Part shown: positions 14,985 to 25,016 of the stretch, one piece after another | Position numbering within the stretch: position 1 is the stretch's first letter | How the letters are laid out: every line of letters starts with the position of its first letter | The notes under the pieces: model-generated | The model's database searches: none | The model's input: only the letters and a program-made list of their open reading frames with translations | What the model was told of the DNA's origin: nothing | Assembly: GCA_014381545.1 (NCBI GenBank) | Contig: JACNLL010000028.1 | Location: 1-34,249 of the forward strand | Origin: Candidatus Desulfaltia bathyphila | GTDB taxonomy: Bacteria; Desulfobacterota; Desulfobacteria; Desulfobacterales; ETH-SRB1 | Reading direction: 5' to 3' | Length of the DNA stretch: 34,249 nucleotides | Translations under genes and position numbers: made by a program

Positions 14985-16502
14985 ATGGGAATTTATGATT
15001 TTACGATTTATGATCTAATCAATCGCAATGCCGTTTGTTTCGGCAGCAGGCAGGCCTGGTTCGAGGTTGATGATAATAGAACTTTAACATTTGCCCAATA
15101 CAAGGAAAGGGCAGATAGACTTGCATGCGGTTTAAAGGAAGCCGGCATTAAAAAAACGGATCGCATAGCTGTTTTGGGGAAAAACAGTCTTGAGTATTTT
15201 CTGGTGTATGGAGCGTCTGCCGCAATAGGCGCAATCGTTCTGCCGATTAACTGGAGACTGTCCGCAGATGAAGTCTGTTTTAATTTGAATGATTGTGCGC
15301 CCGAAATCCTCTTCGTTGATAAAGAGTATCAGGAACTGATAAAAAGTGTTCAGAAAAAATTCCTGTCAATTAAGAAGTATTATAACCTCAACCCTGACCA
15401 GGGCGATTTTCTTGATTTTAATTCCCTGATGGACAGCCAGGATGATTTAAGCCCTGTTGAAATTTCAAACGATGATGGTTTTGTAATAATTCATACAGCG
15501 GCTGTGGCCGGAAGGCCCAGAGGGGCTTTGCTTAGCCACGGAAATCTGTTATGCGCCAATATGCATTTGAATTATCATTTAAATATGACGCCTGACGATG
15601 TTCATTTGAATCTTTTGCCTCTTTTCCACGGAGGCGGGCTTTTTATGGCAACCAACTGTTTTCATGCAGGCGCTCTGAATATCAATATGAGAAAATTTGA
15701 CGCTGCAAGGGCTGTCGAACTTATTGAGGAGAAAAAGGTCTCGGTAATGTTCGACTTTACTCCCATTCTTTCTTCTATTCTTAAGCAACATGAAAAAACA
15801 GGAAAGAACATAAAGACACTCAGAGCTGTGCCGGGTATTGATACACCTGAAACCATTGAGAAGTATCAAAAACTAACCGGCGGCACTTTTTACAGCTTAT
15901 ACGGACAGACAGAGACATCATGTTTTGCCACCTTTGGGCGATACAACGACAGGCCGGGTTCGGCAGGAAAGATGCTTCATCTGACTAAAATAAGCATAGT
16001 TGATGACTATGGAAATCCTGTGCCCGCCGGCCAGACAGGTGAAATTGTTGTTAAAGGGCCCATGGTTTTTAAGGGATACTGGAATCTTCCAGAGGTAAAT
16101 AAGCATACCTTTCGTGATGGATGGCACCATACAGGCGATCTTGGCCGTTTTGACGAGGACGGTTTTCTCTGGTATGCCGGCCGGACACCGGAAAAGGAGC
16201 TTATCAAGCCGGGCGGTGAAAATGTTTATCCCTTTGAAGTAGAGAAGGTAATACTTATGCATCCGGCTGTTGATAAAACCGTTGTTTTTGGTGTGACTGA
16301 CCCAAAGTGGAAAGAAGGGATCAAAGCTGTATGCCGGTTAAAAGAAGGTCAAAGTCTGGAATCCAAGGAACTTATCAGTTTTGTCGGAGAACGCATAGCC
16401 GGATATAAGAAACCTCAATACGTGGAATTTATCGCGGATTTGCCTTTACTTGAGGACGGCTCATTAGACAGGGCAAAAGTAAAAGAGCTGTATAGTGTCT
16501 GA
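14985..16502 (+). CDS. AMP-binding acyl-CoA synthetase-like protein with altered motifs
   Basis: A 505-aa member of the acyl-adenylate-forming family, with GGAG about ten bases before the ATG. The adenylation fold is clear: LPLFHGGGLF, SLYGQTETS, HHTGDLGRFDEDGFLWYAGRTPEKELIKPGGENVYPFEVE. Two key motifs differ. The P-loop, usually TSGTTG-x-PKG, reads TAAVAGRPRG (171-180). The C-terminal motif, usually sGK, reads DGSLDR (491-496), placing Ser493 where the adenylating lysine is expected. This may be a natural subfamily. Its last codons and stop lie within an inverted repeat. It probably belongs to the same operon as livG-livF. Confidence 0.82.
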   Translation: MGIYDFTIYDLINRNAVCFGSRQAWFEVDDNRTLTFAQYKERADRLACGLKEAGIKKTDRIAVLGKNSLEYFLVYGASAAIGAIVLPINWRLSADEVCFNLNDCAPEILFVDKEYQELIKSVQKKFLSIKKYYNLNPDQGDFLDFNSLMDSQDDLSPVEISNDDGFVIIHTAAVAGRPRGALLSHGNLLCANMHLNYHLNMTPDDVHLNLLPLFHGGGLFMATNCFHAGALNINMRKFDAARAVELIEEKKVSVMFDFTPILSSILKQHEKTGKNIKTLRAVPGIDTPETIEKYQKLTGGTFYSLYGQTETSCFATFGRYNDRPGSAGKMLHLTKISIVDDYGNPVPAGQTGEIVVKGPMVFKGYWNLPEVNKHTFRDGWHHTGDLGRFDEDGFLWYAGRTPEKELIKPGGENVYPFEVEKVILMHPAVDKTVVFGVTDPKWKEGIKAVCRLKEGQSLESKELISFVGERIAGYKKPQYVEFIADLPLLEDGSLDRAKVKELYSV

Positions 16503-16586
16503 ACGAAAACCCCTGTTTTTTGTCATTTCGACCGCAGGGAGAAATCTTAAATGACAGCTTTGCTTAGTTTTCGTTCAGACACTATA
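16491..16586. repeat. MITE-like element with perfect 20-bp terminal inverted repeats
   Basis: TATAGTGTCTGAACGAAAAC (16491-16510) and its exact complement (16567-16586) bound a 96-bp element. The core carries the GTCATTTCGACC...GAGAAATCTT module also seen at about 14904-14932. The left end supplies the last residues and the stop codon of the preceding gene. No transposase is encoded, so it is non-autonomous. Confidence 0.82.
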
Positions 16587-16610
16587 TATAAGGTATGCGG
16601 GAGTAGAAAA

Positions 16611-17093
16611 ATGGTTAGAACAGAGATATCACTTTTTCTAAAGAATGTTCCCGGAGAATTAGGGAAACTGGCATCAATGCTTGAAAATGACGGAATCAAT
16701 ATTGATGCCCTCACCATACAGGATGCATCAAGTTATGTGAAGGAACTTTTTCAGGCAAGAGGAAAATCGTTAAAGAGAATCGCTTCAGTTGCGAGCTATA
16801 ACTCGATGAGAAAGGACTCTGCCCAGTTTGCGCTGATACGTTTTTTAGTTGATCAGACAGACAAAGCCATAGACCTGTTATCAAGGAACGAGTATATTTT
16901 TGATATTATGCCTGTAATTGTCGTTGAACTCGAAAACGTCCCTGGCGCTCTTGCCAGGATGGCGGTGAAATTAGGAGAAGAGGGGATTAATATCAACTAT
17001 GTTTATGGTTCTGTCTCATCTACGGAAGCAAAATGCCTTTTTGTGTTCTGCCCGGAAGATATTGATCTGGCAGCTAAAGTATTTAAGGAATAA
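16611..17093 (+). CDS. Tandem ACT-domain protein
   Basis: A 160-aa protein starting MVRTEISLFLKNVPGELGKLASMLENDGINIDAL, a classic ACT motif. A second ACT copy begins PVIVVELENVPGALARMAVKLGEEGININYVYG. I start it at ATG 16611 (GGGAG upstream); the longer frame from 16551 lies inside the repeat. ACT domains bind amino acids or similar ligands and control enzymes. Stand-alone tandem ACT proteins often lie beside CoA ligases and 2-oxoacid oxidoreductases in anaerobes, so it may sense an amino-acid-derived acid here. Confidence 0.85.
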   Translation: MVRTEISLFLKNVPGELGKLASMLENDGINIDALTIQDASSYVKELFQARGKSLKRIASVASYNSMRKDSAQFALIRFLVDQTDKAIDLLSRNEYIFDIMPVIVVELENVPGALARMAVKLGEEGININYVYGSVSSTEAKCLFVFCPEDIDLAAKVFKE

Positions 17094-17106
17094 GCGGCTA
17101 TCGGGC

Positions 17107-18267
17107 TTAATTGTTTGGTCGTCGCTTATCCTTTAAAATATGGTTTGAGATAACTATTCTTTGAATTTCTGATGTACCTTCGTAAATTGTAAAAACCCGT
17201 GCGTCTCTGAAAAAGCGCTCCACCGGATATTCTTTTATGTAGCCGTAACCACCGTGAATTTGAAGCGCCTTTGCGGTAACGCGGTTTACCATTTCAGAGG
17301 CAAAAAGCTTTGCCATTGAAGCCTGGGCTGTATATTTTTCTCCCCTGTCCTTCATTGAGGCAGCGGAAAACATGAGTTGCCTTGCGGCCTCTATCTCTGT
17401 GGCCATATCCGCAATTATCCATCGCAGCCCCTGGAATTTGGAAATCGGCCGGCCGAACTGCTCCCTTTCTTTTGAATATTGCACCGCTGCATCTAAAGCA
17501 GCCTGGGCTACGCCGACAGACTGGGCGGCAATTCCTATGCGTCCGCTGTCAAGGCCTGTCATGGCTATCATAAAACCTTCTCCTTCTTTGCCAAGCATGT
17601 CTTTAGCGGGTATGCGGCAATCTTCGAATATAAGATCGGTTGTATCAGAGGAGCGCAACCCCATTTTATTTTCCGTGTTGCCGACGATTAACCCCCGGGT
17701 TTCCTTTTTTATCAGAAATGCGCTTATACCCTTGTGACGTTTACTTTCATCGGTAACTGCCGTGACGATAACAACTCCGGAATTCTTGCCGGAAGTAATA
17801 AAACGTTTTGTTCCGTTTAAAATATAAAAATCACCGTCACGCACAGCATTGGTTTTCTGACTGACAAGATCGGAACCTGCATTTGGTTCGGTAAGGGCAA
17901 AGGCGCCTATGATTTCACCGGCTGCAAGCGGTTTTAAAAATCTTTCTTTCTGGTCTTCAGTTCCGAATTTATATATGCTTTCACAGACAATGGAGTTTTG
18001 CACAGACATCACAACTGCTGTTGATGCGCATGAATAGGCTATCTCGGAAAGGGCCAGCACATAAGACACGGTGTCTGTGCCTGCACCGTTATACTCGGGA
18101 GGTATCATCATTCCCATGAGTCCCAGCTCCCCCATCTGCTTCAGGTTTTCAGCAGGGAACTCTTTGGTCTGGTCACGCTTCATAGCTGTGGGGCTTACAA
18201 CATTTCTTGAAAAGTCCCTGACCATAGTCTGGATCATTAGTTGATCTTCTGTAAGTTGAAATGACAT
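17107..18267 (-). CDS. Short-chain-type acyl-CoA dehydrogenase
   Basis: A 386-aa flavoprotein of the usual family length, with AGGAAGG before its ATG. Motifs include AFALTEPNAGSD (FAD/substrate contact) and IYEGTSEIQR, in which Glu363 is the expected catalytic base. The sequence resembles butyryl-CoA dehydrogenases. It would form crotonyl-CoA or a branched equivalent, passing electrons to ETF. It is the last gene of the minus-strand operon, 118 bases after the XRE-cupin gene, and converges on the ACT gene with a 13-base gap. Confidence 0.93.
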   Translation of the reverse strand: MSFQLTEDQLMIQTMVRDFSRNVVSPTAMKRDQTKEFPAENLKQMGELGLMGMMIPPEYNGAGTDTVSYVLALSEIAYSCASTAVVMSVQNSIVCESIYKFGTEDQKERFLKPLAAGEIIGAFALTEPNAGSDLVSQKTNAVRDGDFYILNGTKRFITSGKNSGVVIVTAVTDESKRHKGISAFLIKKETRGLIVGNTENKMGLRSSDTTDLIFEDCRIPAKDMLGKEGEGFMIAMTGLDSGRIGIAAQSVGVAQAALDAAVQYSKEREQFGRPISKFQGLRWIIADMATEIEAARQLMFSAASMKDRGEKYTAQASMAKLFASEMVNRVTAKALQIHGGYGYIKEYPVERFFRDARVFTIYEGTSEIQRIVISNHILKDKRRPNN

Positions 18268-18385
18268 AGAATTTTCGCCTTCCTGATACTAAACCCTTGC
18301 ACAAGTCGTCTTTTGCTTGATTGAGCGCCGATTGTTAGCGCTTATTTTAATTGAAAATTCAACATTTAAAATTAACAATTCATTT

Positions 18386-18937
18386 TTACTGCCCGTAAAT
18401 AACAACTATAAGCTCCGCCTCTTTCTTCCCGACATTTCGTAACATATGTTTTATCCCGGAGTTAAAGTGGAGGGAATCATTTTTACTTAGTGTGTTGACA
18501 TTATCTCCAACTATAACTTCAATTTTGCCTGACAGCACATAAATAAACTCTTCCCCCTCATGCTGATATCCAACCCCAGTGTGTTTCTGCATTGCATCAA
18601 TGGTAACACGAAAAGCCTTCAGATGCTTATTTTCAGCGCCTGGTGTCAGGGTCCTATAGGCATAATTATCGGTGCGCTTTGTATATGCCTTGATGCGTTG
18701 TTTAAGATGAGATTCCTGTTGCTTTAAAAAAAGTCCTGAATCGATTTGCAAAGTCCTTGCGATCTGCAAAAGAGTGCCAACAGGAGGGATAACCTTTCCG
18801 GCTTCCAGTTTTTTCAGGTAATCGATAGAACAGCCGGTTTCGTTGGCTACCTGTTTAAGAGAAATTTTTTTCTCCACTCTGGTTTTCTTTATTTTTTCCC
18901 CTACCGGAATAACCGTATCACCCTTTTTTCTTGGCAT
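18386..18937 (-). CDS. XRE-family regulator with C-terminal cupin domain
   Basis: A 183-aa protein with an AAGGAGAT ribosome site. Residues about 17-65 form a helix-turn-helix (SLKQVANETGCSIDYLKKLEAGKVIPP). Residues about 120-180 form a cupin (HEGEEFIYVLSGKIEVIVGD...NSGIKHMLRNVG). XRE-cupin proteins are transcription regulators whose cupin binds a small effector. It begins only nine bases after the dehydrogenase gene, so it is cotranscribed with the pathway. It may sense an intermediate and adjust expression, giving a second control layer beside the TetR protein. Confidence 0.88.
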   Translation of the reverse strand: MPRKKGDTVIPVGEKIKKTRVEKKISLKQVANETGCSIDYLKKLEAGKVIPPVGTLLQIARTLQIDSGLFLKQQESHLKQRIKAYTKRTDNYAYRTLTPGAENKHLKAFRVTIDAMQKHTGVGYQHEGEEFIYVLSGKIEVIVGDNVNTLSKNDSLHFNSGIKHMLRNVGKKEAELIVVIYGQ

Positions 18938-18946
18938 AATATCTCC

Positions 18947-19798
18947 TTATTTATACTCGTAGAACCCATGCCCGGTCTTTCTGCCAAGCCGGCCGGCCTC
19001 AACATATTTTCTGAGAAGAGGGCAGGGACGGTACTTTGTATCTTTAAATCCATTATAAAGTGTTTCCATTATGGCAAGGCATGTATCCAGGCCTATAAGA
19101 TCGGCCAGAGCCAAGGGCCCCATGGGATGATTCATCCCAAGTTTCACCACAGTGTCAATATCTTCCCTGGTTCCAATCCCATGATACAGACAGAAGACGG
19201 CTTCGTTGATCATCGGCATAAGGATTCTGTTGGCGATAAAACCAGGATAATCGTTTGACTCAGCCGGAGTCTTGCCGAATTTTTTAGCCAGATCCCAGGC
19301 TGTTTTAAATGTTTCTTCAGAAGTTGCCAGCCCCCGTATGATTTCAACCAGTTTCATAATCGGCACAGGATTCATGAAATGCATGCCTATTATTTTATCC
19401 TGCCGTTTTGTCTGCGCCGCAATTCGGCCTATGGGAATGGAGGAGGTGTTGGTTGCGAGTATAACATCAGGCGCACAAATTTCATCCAGATCTTGAAAAA
19501 GCTTAAACTTAATCGGTTCATTTTCAGTGGCAGCCTCAATAACAAAGTCGGCAGGCTCCATGTCCTTTAAATCCACGCAGGTCTTGATACGTTCCAGGGT
19601 GGCATCTTTTTCTTCGGCGGTCATCCTTTCTTTGTCAACATTACGGCTTAAATTTTTTGTAATAGTTGCAAGTCCACGATTAGCGAATTCTATTTTTACG
19701 TCATTCATAATGACATTAAAGCCATTCATCGCGGCAACCTGAGTAATGCCGCCACCCATTTGACCGGCGCCTATAACGCCGATAGTTTTAATATTCAT
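18947..19798 (-). CDS. hbd: 3-hydroxybutyryl-CoA dehydrogenase
   Basis: A 283-aa protein of standard length. The N-terminal Rossmann motif GAGQMG is at residues 10-15 and GMHFMNPVPIMKLVEII at 138-154, with His140 and Glu152 as the likely catalytic pair. The C-terminal domain has GRLGRKTGHGFYEY. It oxidises (S)-3-hydroxybutyryl-CoA to acetoacetyl-CoA with NAD. The ribosome site is TTAGGAG. It sits between thiolase and XRE-cupin genes in the operon. Confidence 0.93.
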   Translation of the reverse strand: MNIKTIGVIGAGQMGGGITQVAAMNGFNVIMNDVKIEFANRGLATITKNLSRNVDKERMTAEEKDATLERIKTCVDLKDMEPADFVIEAATENEPIKFKLFQDLDEICAPDVILATNTSSIPIGRIAAQTKRQDKIIGMHFMNPVPIMKLVEIIRGLATSEETFKTAWDLAKKFGKTPAESNDYPGFIANRILMPMINEAVFCLYHGIGTREDIDTVVKLGMNHPMGPLALADLIGLDTCLAIMETLYNGFKDTKYRPCPLLRKYVEAGRLGRKTGHGFYEYK

Positions 19799-19857
19799 GA
19801 TCAGCTCCTAAATTTCTACTTTCCAGTTTCAAGTTTCCAATTTCCAGCCGTAAACGG

Positions 19858-21033
19858 CTACCTTTTAACAATCATTGCTACGGCCTCTCCTCCGCCGAGA
19901 CAGAGAGCGGCAAGTCCGGTATTTTTATCCTGCTTTATCATTTCATATAACAGTGTCACAAGCACACGGCAGCCGCTTGCGCCGATGGGGTGTCCCAATG
20001 CGACGCTGCCGCCATTTACGTTTACAATCTCCGGGTCAAGGTCAAGTTCTCGCAAGATAGCCACTGTGGAACCGCTGAATGCTTCGTTAATTTCGTAAAG
20101 GTCAACATAGTTTTTATCAATCCCTTCTTTTTTCAGGCATTTTGGAATACCCCAGATCGGAGCCACCAGAACATATTTCATATCCAGACCAAAAGATGCC
20201 TGGGCGCCTATTGTCGCAATTATTTCGCATCCAAGCTCCTTTGCCCTGTCTTTTGACATCACGACAACTGCCGCCGCTCCATCGCTTATGATCGATGCGT
20301 TTCCGGCTGTGCCGACGCCGTCTTTTTTAAAAGCGCCTCTCATCTTTGACAGCAATTCATAACTGGTTTCTCTGGGGCATTCATCCTGGCTGAATATAAC
20401 GGGATCACCCTTTCGCTGTGGGATCTCCACAGGAACGATTTCGTCTTTGAACCTACCGGAATTTATGGCGGCAATCGCTCTTTGGTATGATTCGACAGCG
20501 TATCTATCCTGGTCTTCACGGCTGACATTATATTTTTCTGAACAAAGTTCATTTGAAATTCCCATATGAAAGTCATTCACAATATCCCATAGACCATCGT
20601 GGACCATATGATCCTGAAGTATGCCGGGACCCATGCGATACCCGGATCGGGCTTTTTCAAGATAATACGGAGCCATGGTCATGTTCTCCATGCCACCCGC
20701 AACCACAACATCCGCATCGCCTGTCTGAATCGCCTGAGATGCAAGCATTACAGATTTTAAAGCCGATCCACAGACCTTGTTGACTGTAAAACATTCCACT
20801 TCCCACGGCATGCCCGCTTGAACCGCGGCCTGTCTGGCAGGATTCTGGCCGTAGCCGCATGGAAGCACCAGCCCCATAATAACCTCATTAACTTCATCTT
20901 TTTTAATTCCGGCTCTATTAACAGCTTCTTCGATAACAATAGCGCCTAATTTTGTCGCTCCAATGCCGCTCAAGGAGCCATTAAAATTGCCCAACGGCGT
21001 GCGCACAGCGCTTACAATCACTGCTTCTTTCAT
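19858..21033 (-). CDS. Acetyl-CoA acetyltransferase (thiolase)
   Basis: A 391-aa thiolase with AAGGGAG before the ATG. The nucleophile Cys88 lies in [10 protein letters not shown], His348 in [10 protein letters not shown], and the second Cys378 in LCLGGGEA. This is the full catalytic set of the family. In this context it cleaves acetoacetyl-CoA to two acetyl-CoA, or related 3-ketoacyl-CoA. It starts 17 bases after icmF ends. The 59 bases before hbd are short-repeat-like (tttccag repeats) with no gene. Confidence 0.93.
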   Translation of the reverse strand: MKEAVIVSAVRTPLGNFNGSLSGIGATKLGAIVIEEAVNRAGIKKDEVNEVIMGLVLPCGYGQNPARQAAVQAGMPWEVECFTVNKVCGSALKSVMLASQAIQTGDADVVVAGGMENMTMAPYYLEKARSGYRMGPGILQDHMVHDGLWDIVNDFHMGISNELCSEKYNVSREDQDRYAVESYQRAIAAINSGRFKDEIVPVEIPQRKGDPVIFSQDECPRETSYELLSKMRGAFKKDGVGTAGNASIISDGAAAVVVMSKDRAKELGCEIIATIGAQASFGLDMKYVLVAPIWGIPKCLKKEGIDKNYVDLYEINEAFSGSTVAILRELDLDPEIVNVNGGSVALGHPIGASGCRVLVTLLYEMIKQDKNTGLAALCLGGGEAVAMIVKR

Positions 21034-21050
21034 AAGCTTATTCTCCCTTG

Positions 21051-24000
21051 TTACATATTTCTCCTGTATTGCCCCCCGACATCATACAATGCCTGCGTTA
21101 TCTGTCCAAGTGAACATACCCTGGCAGCGTTCATCAGTTCATCAAATATATTATCTCCGGACAGGGCTGTTTTTTGAAGCCGTTTAAGGGCTGCCGGAGC
21201 CTTTTTGCTGTTGCATTTTTTAAATTCCGCAAGACGCGCAAGCTGTGATTCCTTTTCCTGTCTGGTTGCTCTGGACAGCTCAACACAAGAGGTCAATTCT
21301 TCCAGGCCGGAATCCTTTTCCCGGAATGTGTTAACGCCGATTATAGGAAGTTCTCCGGTATGCTTCAACATTTCATAGTAAATTGATTCGTCTTGAATTT
21401 TGCTTCGCTGGTAGCCTGTCTCCATTGCGCCAAGCACCCCTCCACGCTTGGTAATACTGTCAAACTCGGCAAGAACAGCATCTTCAACCAGTCTTGTCAG
21501 CTCTTCCACTATGAAGCTGCCCTGGTTTGTGTTTTCATTCCTGGACAGGCCCCATTCTCTGTTAATTATAAGCTGGATGGCAAGGGCGCGTCTGACAGAC
21601 TCGCTGCTCGGCGTGGTAATTGCTTCATCAAATGCGTTTGTATGAAGGCTGTTGCAGTTATCATAAACAGCGCAGAGAGCCTGGAGGGTTGTTCTGATAT
21701 CGTTAAACTGTATATCCTGGCTGTGCAGGGAGCGGCCTGATGTCTGTATATGGTATTTCAGCATCTGTGATCGTTCTGATGCGCCGTACTTTTCTCTCAT
21801 GGCAATAGACCAGATCCTCCTTGCCACTCTGCCGATTACCGTATATTCAGGGTCCATTCCGTTTGAAAAAAAGAATGACAGGTTTGGCGCAAAGCTGTCA
21901 ACCGGCATCCCTCTGGACATGTAATACTCGACATATGTAAACCCATTGGCAAGCGTTAACGCAAGCTGTGTAATCGGGTTTGAACCCGCTTCCGCAATAT
22001 GATAGCCGGATATGGAAACAGAGTAGAAATTTTTAACATTGTTTTTTATGAAGAATTCCTGGATATCTCCCATCATCTTCAGAGCGAACTCTATGGATAA
22101 TATGCAGGTATTCTGGCCCTGGTCTTCCTTTAAAATATCGGCCTGCACTGTTCCGCGGATGCAAGACAACACATGGGCGCGAATTTTATCCATTTGCTTC
22201 TTTGTCGGTTTTTTACCCTTTTCTGCTTTGAGCTTGTCAACCTGCTGGTCTATGGCTGCATTTAAAAACATGGCAAGAATAATCGGAGCAGGCCCGTTAA
22301 TGGTCATTGAGACAGATGTGTTCGGCGCGCACAAATCAAAACCTTTATAGAGGGTTTTTACATCGTCCAGGGTGCAGATGCTTACGCCGGAAGTGCCTAC
22401 TTTGCCGTAGATATCAGGGCGCCTGTCAGGATCGTATCCGTATAATGTGACGGAATCAAAGGCGGTTGACAAACGTTTTGCCTCATAGTCGGCGGACAAA
22501 AGCTTGAATCTGGCGTTAGTCCTCGCTGGATCACCTTCTCCGGCAAACATGCGTGTCGGCTCTTCGTCGGTCCGTTTAAAAGGGAATACACCGGCGGCAT
22601 ATGGAAAATGGCCCGGCACATTTTCTTCCCTGAGCCATGAGTATATTTCTCCGGGATCTTTGAACTTTGGCAGAGCAATTTTAGGTATCTTTGTATGGGA
22701 TAGAGAATCAAAAAACAGGGGAACCCTGAACTCATGGTTGCGTACATGATATACAAATTCATTTTTGCTGTAAACTTTTTTTATCTTTTCCCATTCATTA
22801 ATCTGTTTTAGCGTGTCTTTGTCCAGCATCTTTTTAGCTTTTGCAATTTCTTTCTTAAGGCGGGAAACCAGCTTTGAAGTATCCTGATCAGGTTTATCAG
22901 CGGATATCTTCTTTGATGTTTCTTCGAGATGCCAGATCTTTCTCAAATTATCTGCCTGCTCAATTGTTTTACTTCGATACATTCTGACAGTATCGGCGAT
23001 TTCCGATAGATAGCGCGTCCGCTCGGCCGGGATAATAATAGTTTTGGAGCATGATGTTTTTGTCTTGGGTTTCTTGATATTGGAGTTAAATTTTATGCCG
23101 GTTTTGTCGGCTATTGTTGTAAGAATTGAATGATAAAGGGCTGTGACTCCATCATCATTGAACTTGGAAGCTATTGTTCCAAAGACAGGCATATCTTCGG
23201 GCAATTTGTCCCATGCATTCCGATTGCGCTGTATCTGTTTTCGAACGTCACGCACTGCATCTTCACCGCCCATTTTTTCATATTTATTAACGACAACAAG
23301 ATCTGCATAATCGAGCATATCAATCTTCTCAAGCTGGGAAGCTGCGCCAAACTCACTCGTCATTACATATATGGACACATCTACAAGATCGGTAATTTTT
23401 GAATTGCCCTGTCCGATACCCGCTGTTTCCACTATTATAAGGTCAAAACCGGCTGATTTAACAACATCGATGGATTCAGGCAGGGCATCCGTGATCTCTG
23501 CATTTGATCGGCGGGTAGCAAAGGAGCGCATATAAACCCTTGGGCTGCCAATGGCGTTCATGCGTATTCTATCTCCGAGAAGGGCCCCTCCGGTTTTCCT
23601 GCGTGAAGGATCACAGCTTAAAATTGCCACCCGTACTTTTGTCAGGTCATGCAGAATGCGGAGAATCAGTTCATCTGTCAGGGAAGATTTTCCGGCCCCG
23701 CCTGTTCCTGTAATGCCGATTACGGCTGTTTTGTGCCTGCCCGCATTTTTAGCTAACCAGGATTTTAACCTGACAAGCCTCCTGTTGCCCCGTGGTTTTG
23801 CCTGTTCAATGGATGTAATCAGGTTTGCGATCATCACTACGTTGTCAGGAGACAGCTCGCTAAAGTCAAAACCATCTTTGACTGTCGAAAAATCAACATT
23901 TTTGACCATATGGTTAATCATACCCTGAAGACCCATGGATGCTCCGTCCTCAGGAGAATATATCTTGGCGACACCATATGCTTCCAGCTCTCTGATCTCT

Positions 24001-24326
24001 TCCGGCACTATTACGCCGCCGCCGCCGCCAAAGACCCTGATGTGCGAAGACCTGTTTTCCTTTAAAAGATCCACCATATATTTGAAGTATTCCATATGGC
24101 CGCCCTGGTAGCTTGAAATAGCTATGCCCTGCGCATCTTCGGCGATTGCTGCATCAACAACATCACGCACCGACCGGTTATGTCCGAGATGTATAACTTC
24201 AACCCCTGTGTTCTGGAGTATTCTGCGTATTATGTTTATTGATGCGTCATGACCATCAAAAAGCGATGTGGCGGTTATCATTCTTATATTGTGTTTGGGC
24301 CTGTATATTTCAACTTCAGCGGTCAT
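21051..24326 (-). CDS. icmF: Fused isobutyryl-CoA mutase (IcmF)
   Basis: A 1091-aa protein with the IcmF order. The B12-binding domain (about 15-150) has FDGHDAS, His26 being the expected cobalt ligand. A G-protein chaperone domain (about 200-400) has GTGGAGKS at 207-214 and ETAGIGQ at 300-306. A large mutase domain starts near 510. Two residues separate IcmF from methylmalonyl-CoA mutase: Phe594 in MFAGEGD (Tyr in MCM) and Gln738 in LKEDQGQNT (Arg in MCM). It interconverts isobutyryl-CoA and butyryl-CoA; related activity on pivalyl-CoA is known in the family. The NKxD guanine motif reads NKYE (347-350). It overlaps tetR by four bases. Confidence 0.93.
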   Translation of the reverse strand: MTAEVEIYRPKHNIRMITATSLFDGHDASINIIRRILQNTGVEVIHLGHNRSVRDVVDAAIAEDAQGIAISSYQGGHMEYFKYMVDLLKENRSSHIRVFGGGGGVIVPEEIRELEAYGVAKIYSPEDGASMGLQGMINHMVKNVDFSTVKDGFDFSELSPDNVVMIANLITSIEQAKPRGNRRLVRLKSWLAKNAGRHKTAVIGITGTGGAGKSSLTDELILRILHDLTKVRVAILSCDPSRRKTGGALLGDRIRMNAIGSPRVYMRSFATRRSNAEITDALPESIDVVKSAGFDLIIVETAGIGQGNSKITDLVDVSIYVMTSEFGAASQLEKIDMLDYADLVVVNKYEKMGGEDAVRDVRKQIQRNRNAWDKLPEDMPVFGTIASKFNDDGVTALYHSILTTIADKTGIKFNSNIKKPKTKTSCSKTIIIPAERTRYLSEIADTVRMYRSKTIEQADNLRKIWHLEETSKKISADKPDQDTSKLVSRLKKEIAKAKKMLDKDTLKQINEWEKIKKVYSKNEFVYHVRNHEFRVPLFFDSLSHTKIPKIALPKFKDPGEIYSWLREENVPGHFPYAAGVFPFKRTDEEPTRMFAGEGDPARTNARFKLLSADYEAKRLSTAFDSVTLYGYDPDRRPDIYGKVGTSGVSICTLDDVKTLYKGFDLCAPNTSVSMTINGPAPIILAMFLNAAIDQQVDKLKAEKGKKPTKKQMDKIRAHVLSCIRGTVQADILKEDQGQNTCILSIEFALKMMGDIQEFFIKNNVKNFYSVSISGYHIAEAGSNPITQLALTLANGFTYVEYYMSRGMPVDSFAPNLSFFFSNGMDPEYTVIGRVARRIWSIAMREKYGASERSQMLKYHIQTSGRSLHSQDIQFNDIRTTLQALCAVYDNCNSLHTNAFDEAITTPSSESVRRALAIQLIINREWGLSRNENTNQGSFIVEELTRLVEDAVLAEFDSITKRGGVLGAMETGYQRSKIQDESIYYEMLKHTGELPIIGVNTFREKDSGLEELTSCVELSRATRQEKESQLARLAEFKKCNSKKAPAALKRLQKTALSGDNIFDELMNAARVCSLGQITQALYDVGGQYRRNM

Positions 24327-24982
24327 GCTTTCTCCTGTGCTTGTGTTTTTTGCGTAAATATTCCAAGGATAAATTTTGTTTGAAGCTCAATATAATCTTC
24401 AATGCTGTAATGGTTTGCAAGAAACCAGCGCCGGAAAGTCCACATATGCCCTAAAACAGAGATGTTGTGAGCGACAAGTTCAATTGACAGGCCATCTATG
24501 CGGGGCAAATCGCCGGAAGAGATAAGGCTTCCTAATACTTTTATAAAAAGACCGGTGATGCGGAGTTCGTTTTCAAGCACCTTTTTTTGCCACTGGGAGG
24601 GCAGCGATTGTGTTTCCTGGTATATAAGGAGGATAAAATCACTCATCCTGTGACAAACCATAAAATATTCACGGATTACCTCTGCCAGGGCATTTTTTCC
24701 TCCTGTAGTTCTATCCAAAGCATCAGACATGCCGCGTTCAACCTCGGCATGTATTGAATCGCATACAAGGTAGAGCACATCCTCTTTGGAAGCTACATAT
24801 TCATATAATGAGCCAATGGACAGCCCCGCGGCTCTGGCTATCTGTCTGGTCGTAGTTTTGTGAAAACCATTTTCAATAAAAAGTTGCACAGCGGCATCTA
24901 TAATCTGGCGTCGTCTCCGCCTAACAAGATCGGGATTCTTGATCTGGGTTGGAATATCGTGTGATTTGTGCACGTTATACAT
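24323..24982 (-). CDS. TetR-family transcription regulator
   Basis: A 219-aa protein. Residues about 23-70 form the TetR helix-turn-helix ([49 protein letters not shown]). The C-terminal ligand domain is typical in length. No ribosome site precedes ATG 24982; AAAGGA lies about 25 bases away, so the start is uncertain. It heads the operon and its stop codon overlaps the icmF start (ATGA). It probably represses its own operon and is released by an acyl-CoA or acid, as FadR/PaaR-type TetR proteins are. A matching palindrome lies at 25017-25030. Confidence 0.9.
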   Translation of the reverse strand: MYNVHKSHDIPTQIKNPDLVRRRRRQIIDAAVQLFIENGFHKTTTRQIARAAGLSIGSLYEYVASKEDVLYLVCDSIHAEVERGMSDALDRTTGGKNALAEVIREYFMVCHRMSDFILLIYQETQSLPSQWQKKVLENELRITGLFIKVLGSLISSGDLPRIDGLSIELVAHNISVLGHMWTFRRWFLANHYSIEDYIELQTKFILGIFTQKTQAQEKA

Positions 24983-25016
24983 GATGACAACTATTCTGAT
25001 TAACAGAAATCCTTTC

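Noticed and set aside
17090-17129. Bidirectional terminator between ACT and acyl-CoA dehydrogenase genes
   Set aside because: ATAAGCG/CGCTTAT arms exist, but the stem is only 7 bp with a 26-base loop and overlaps coding sequence, so it is too weak to call.
21393-22350. Plus-strand open frames inside icmF
   Set aside because: They are shadows of a strongly conserved gene on the other strand and have no ribosome sites.
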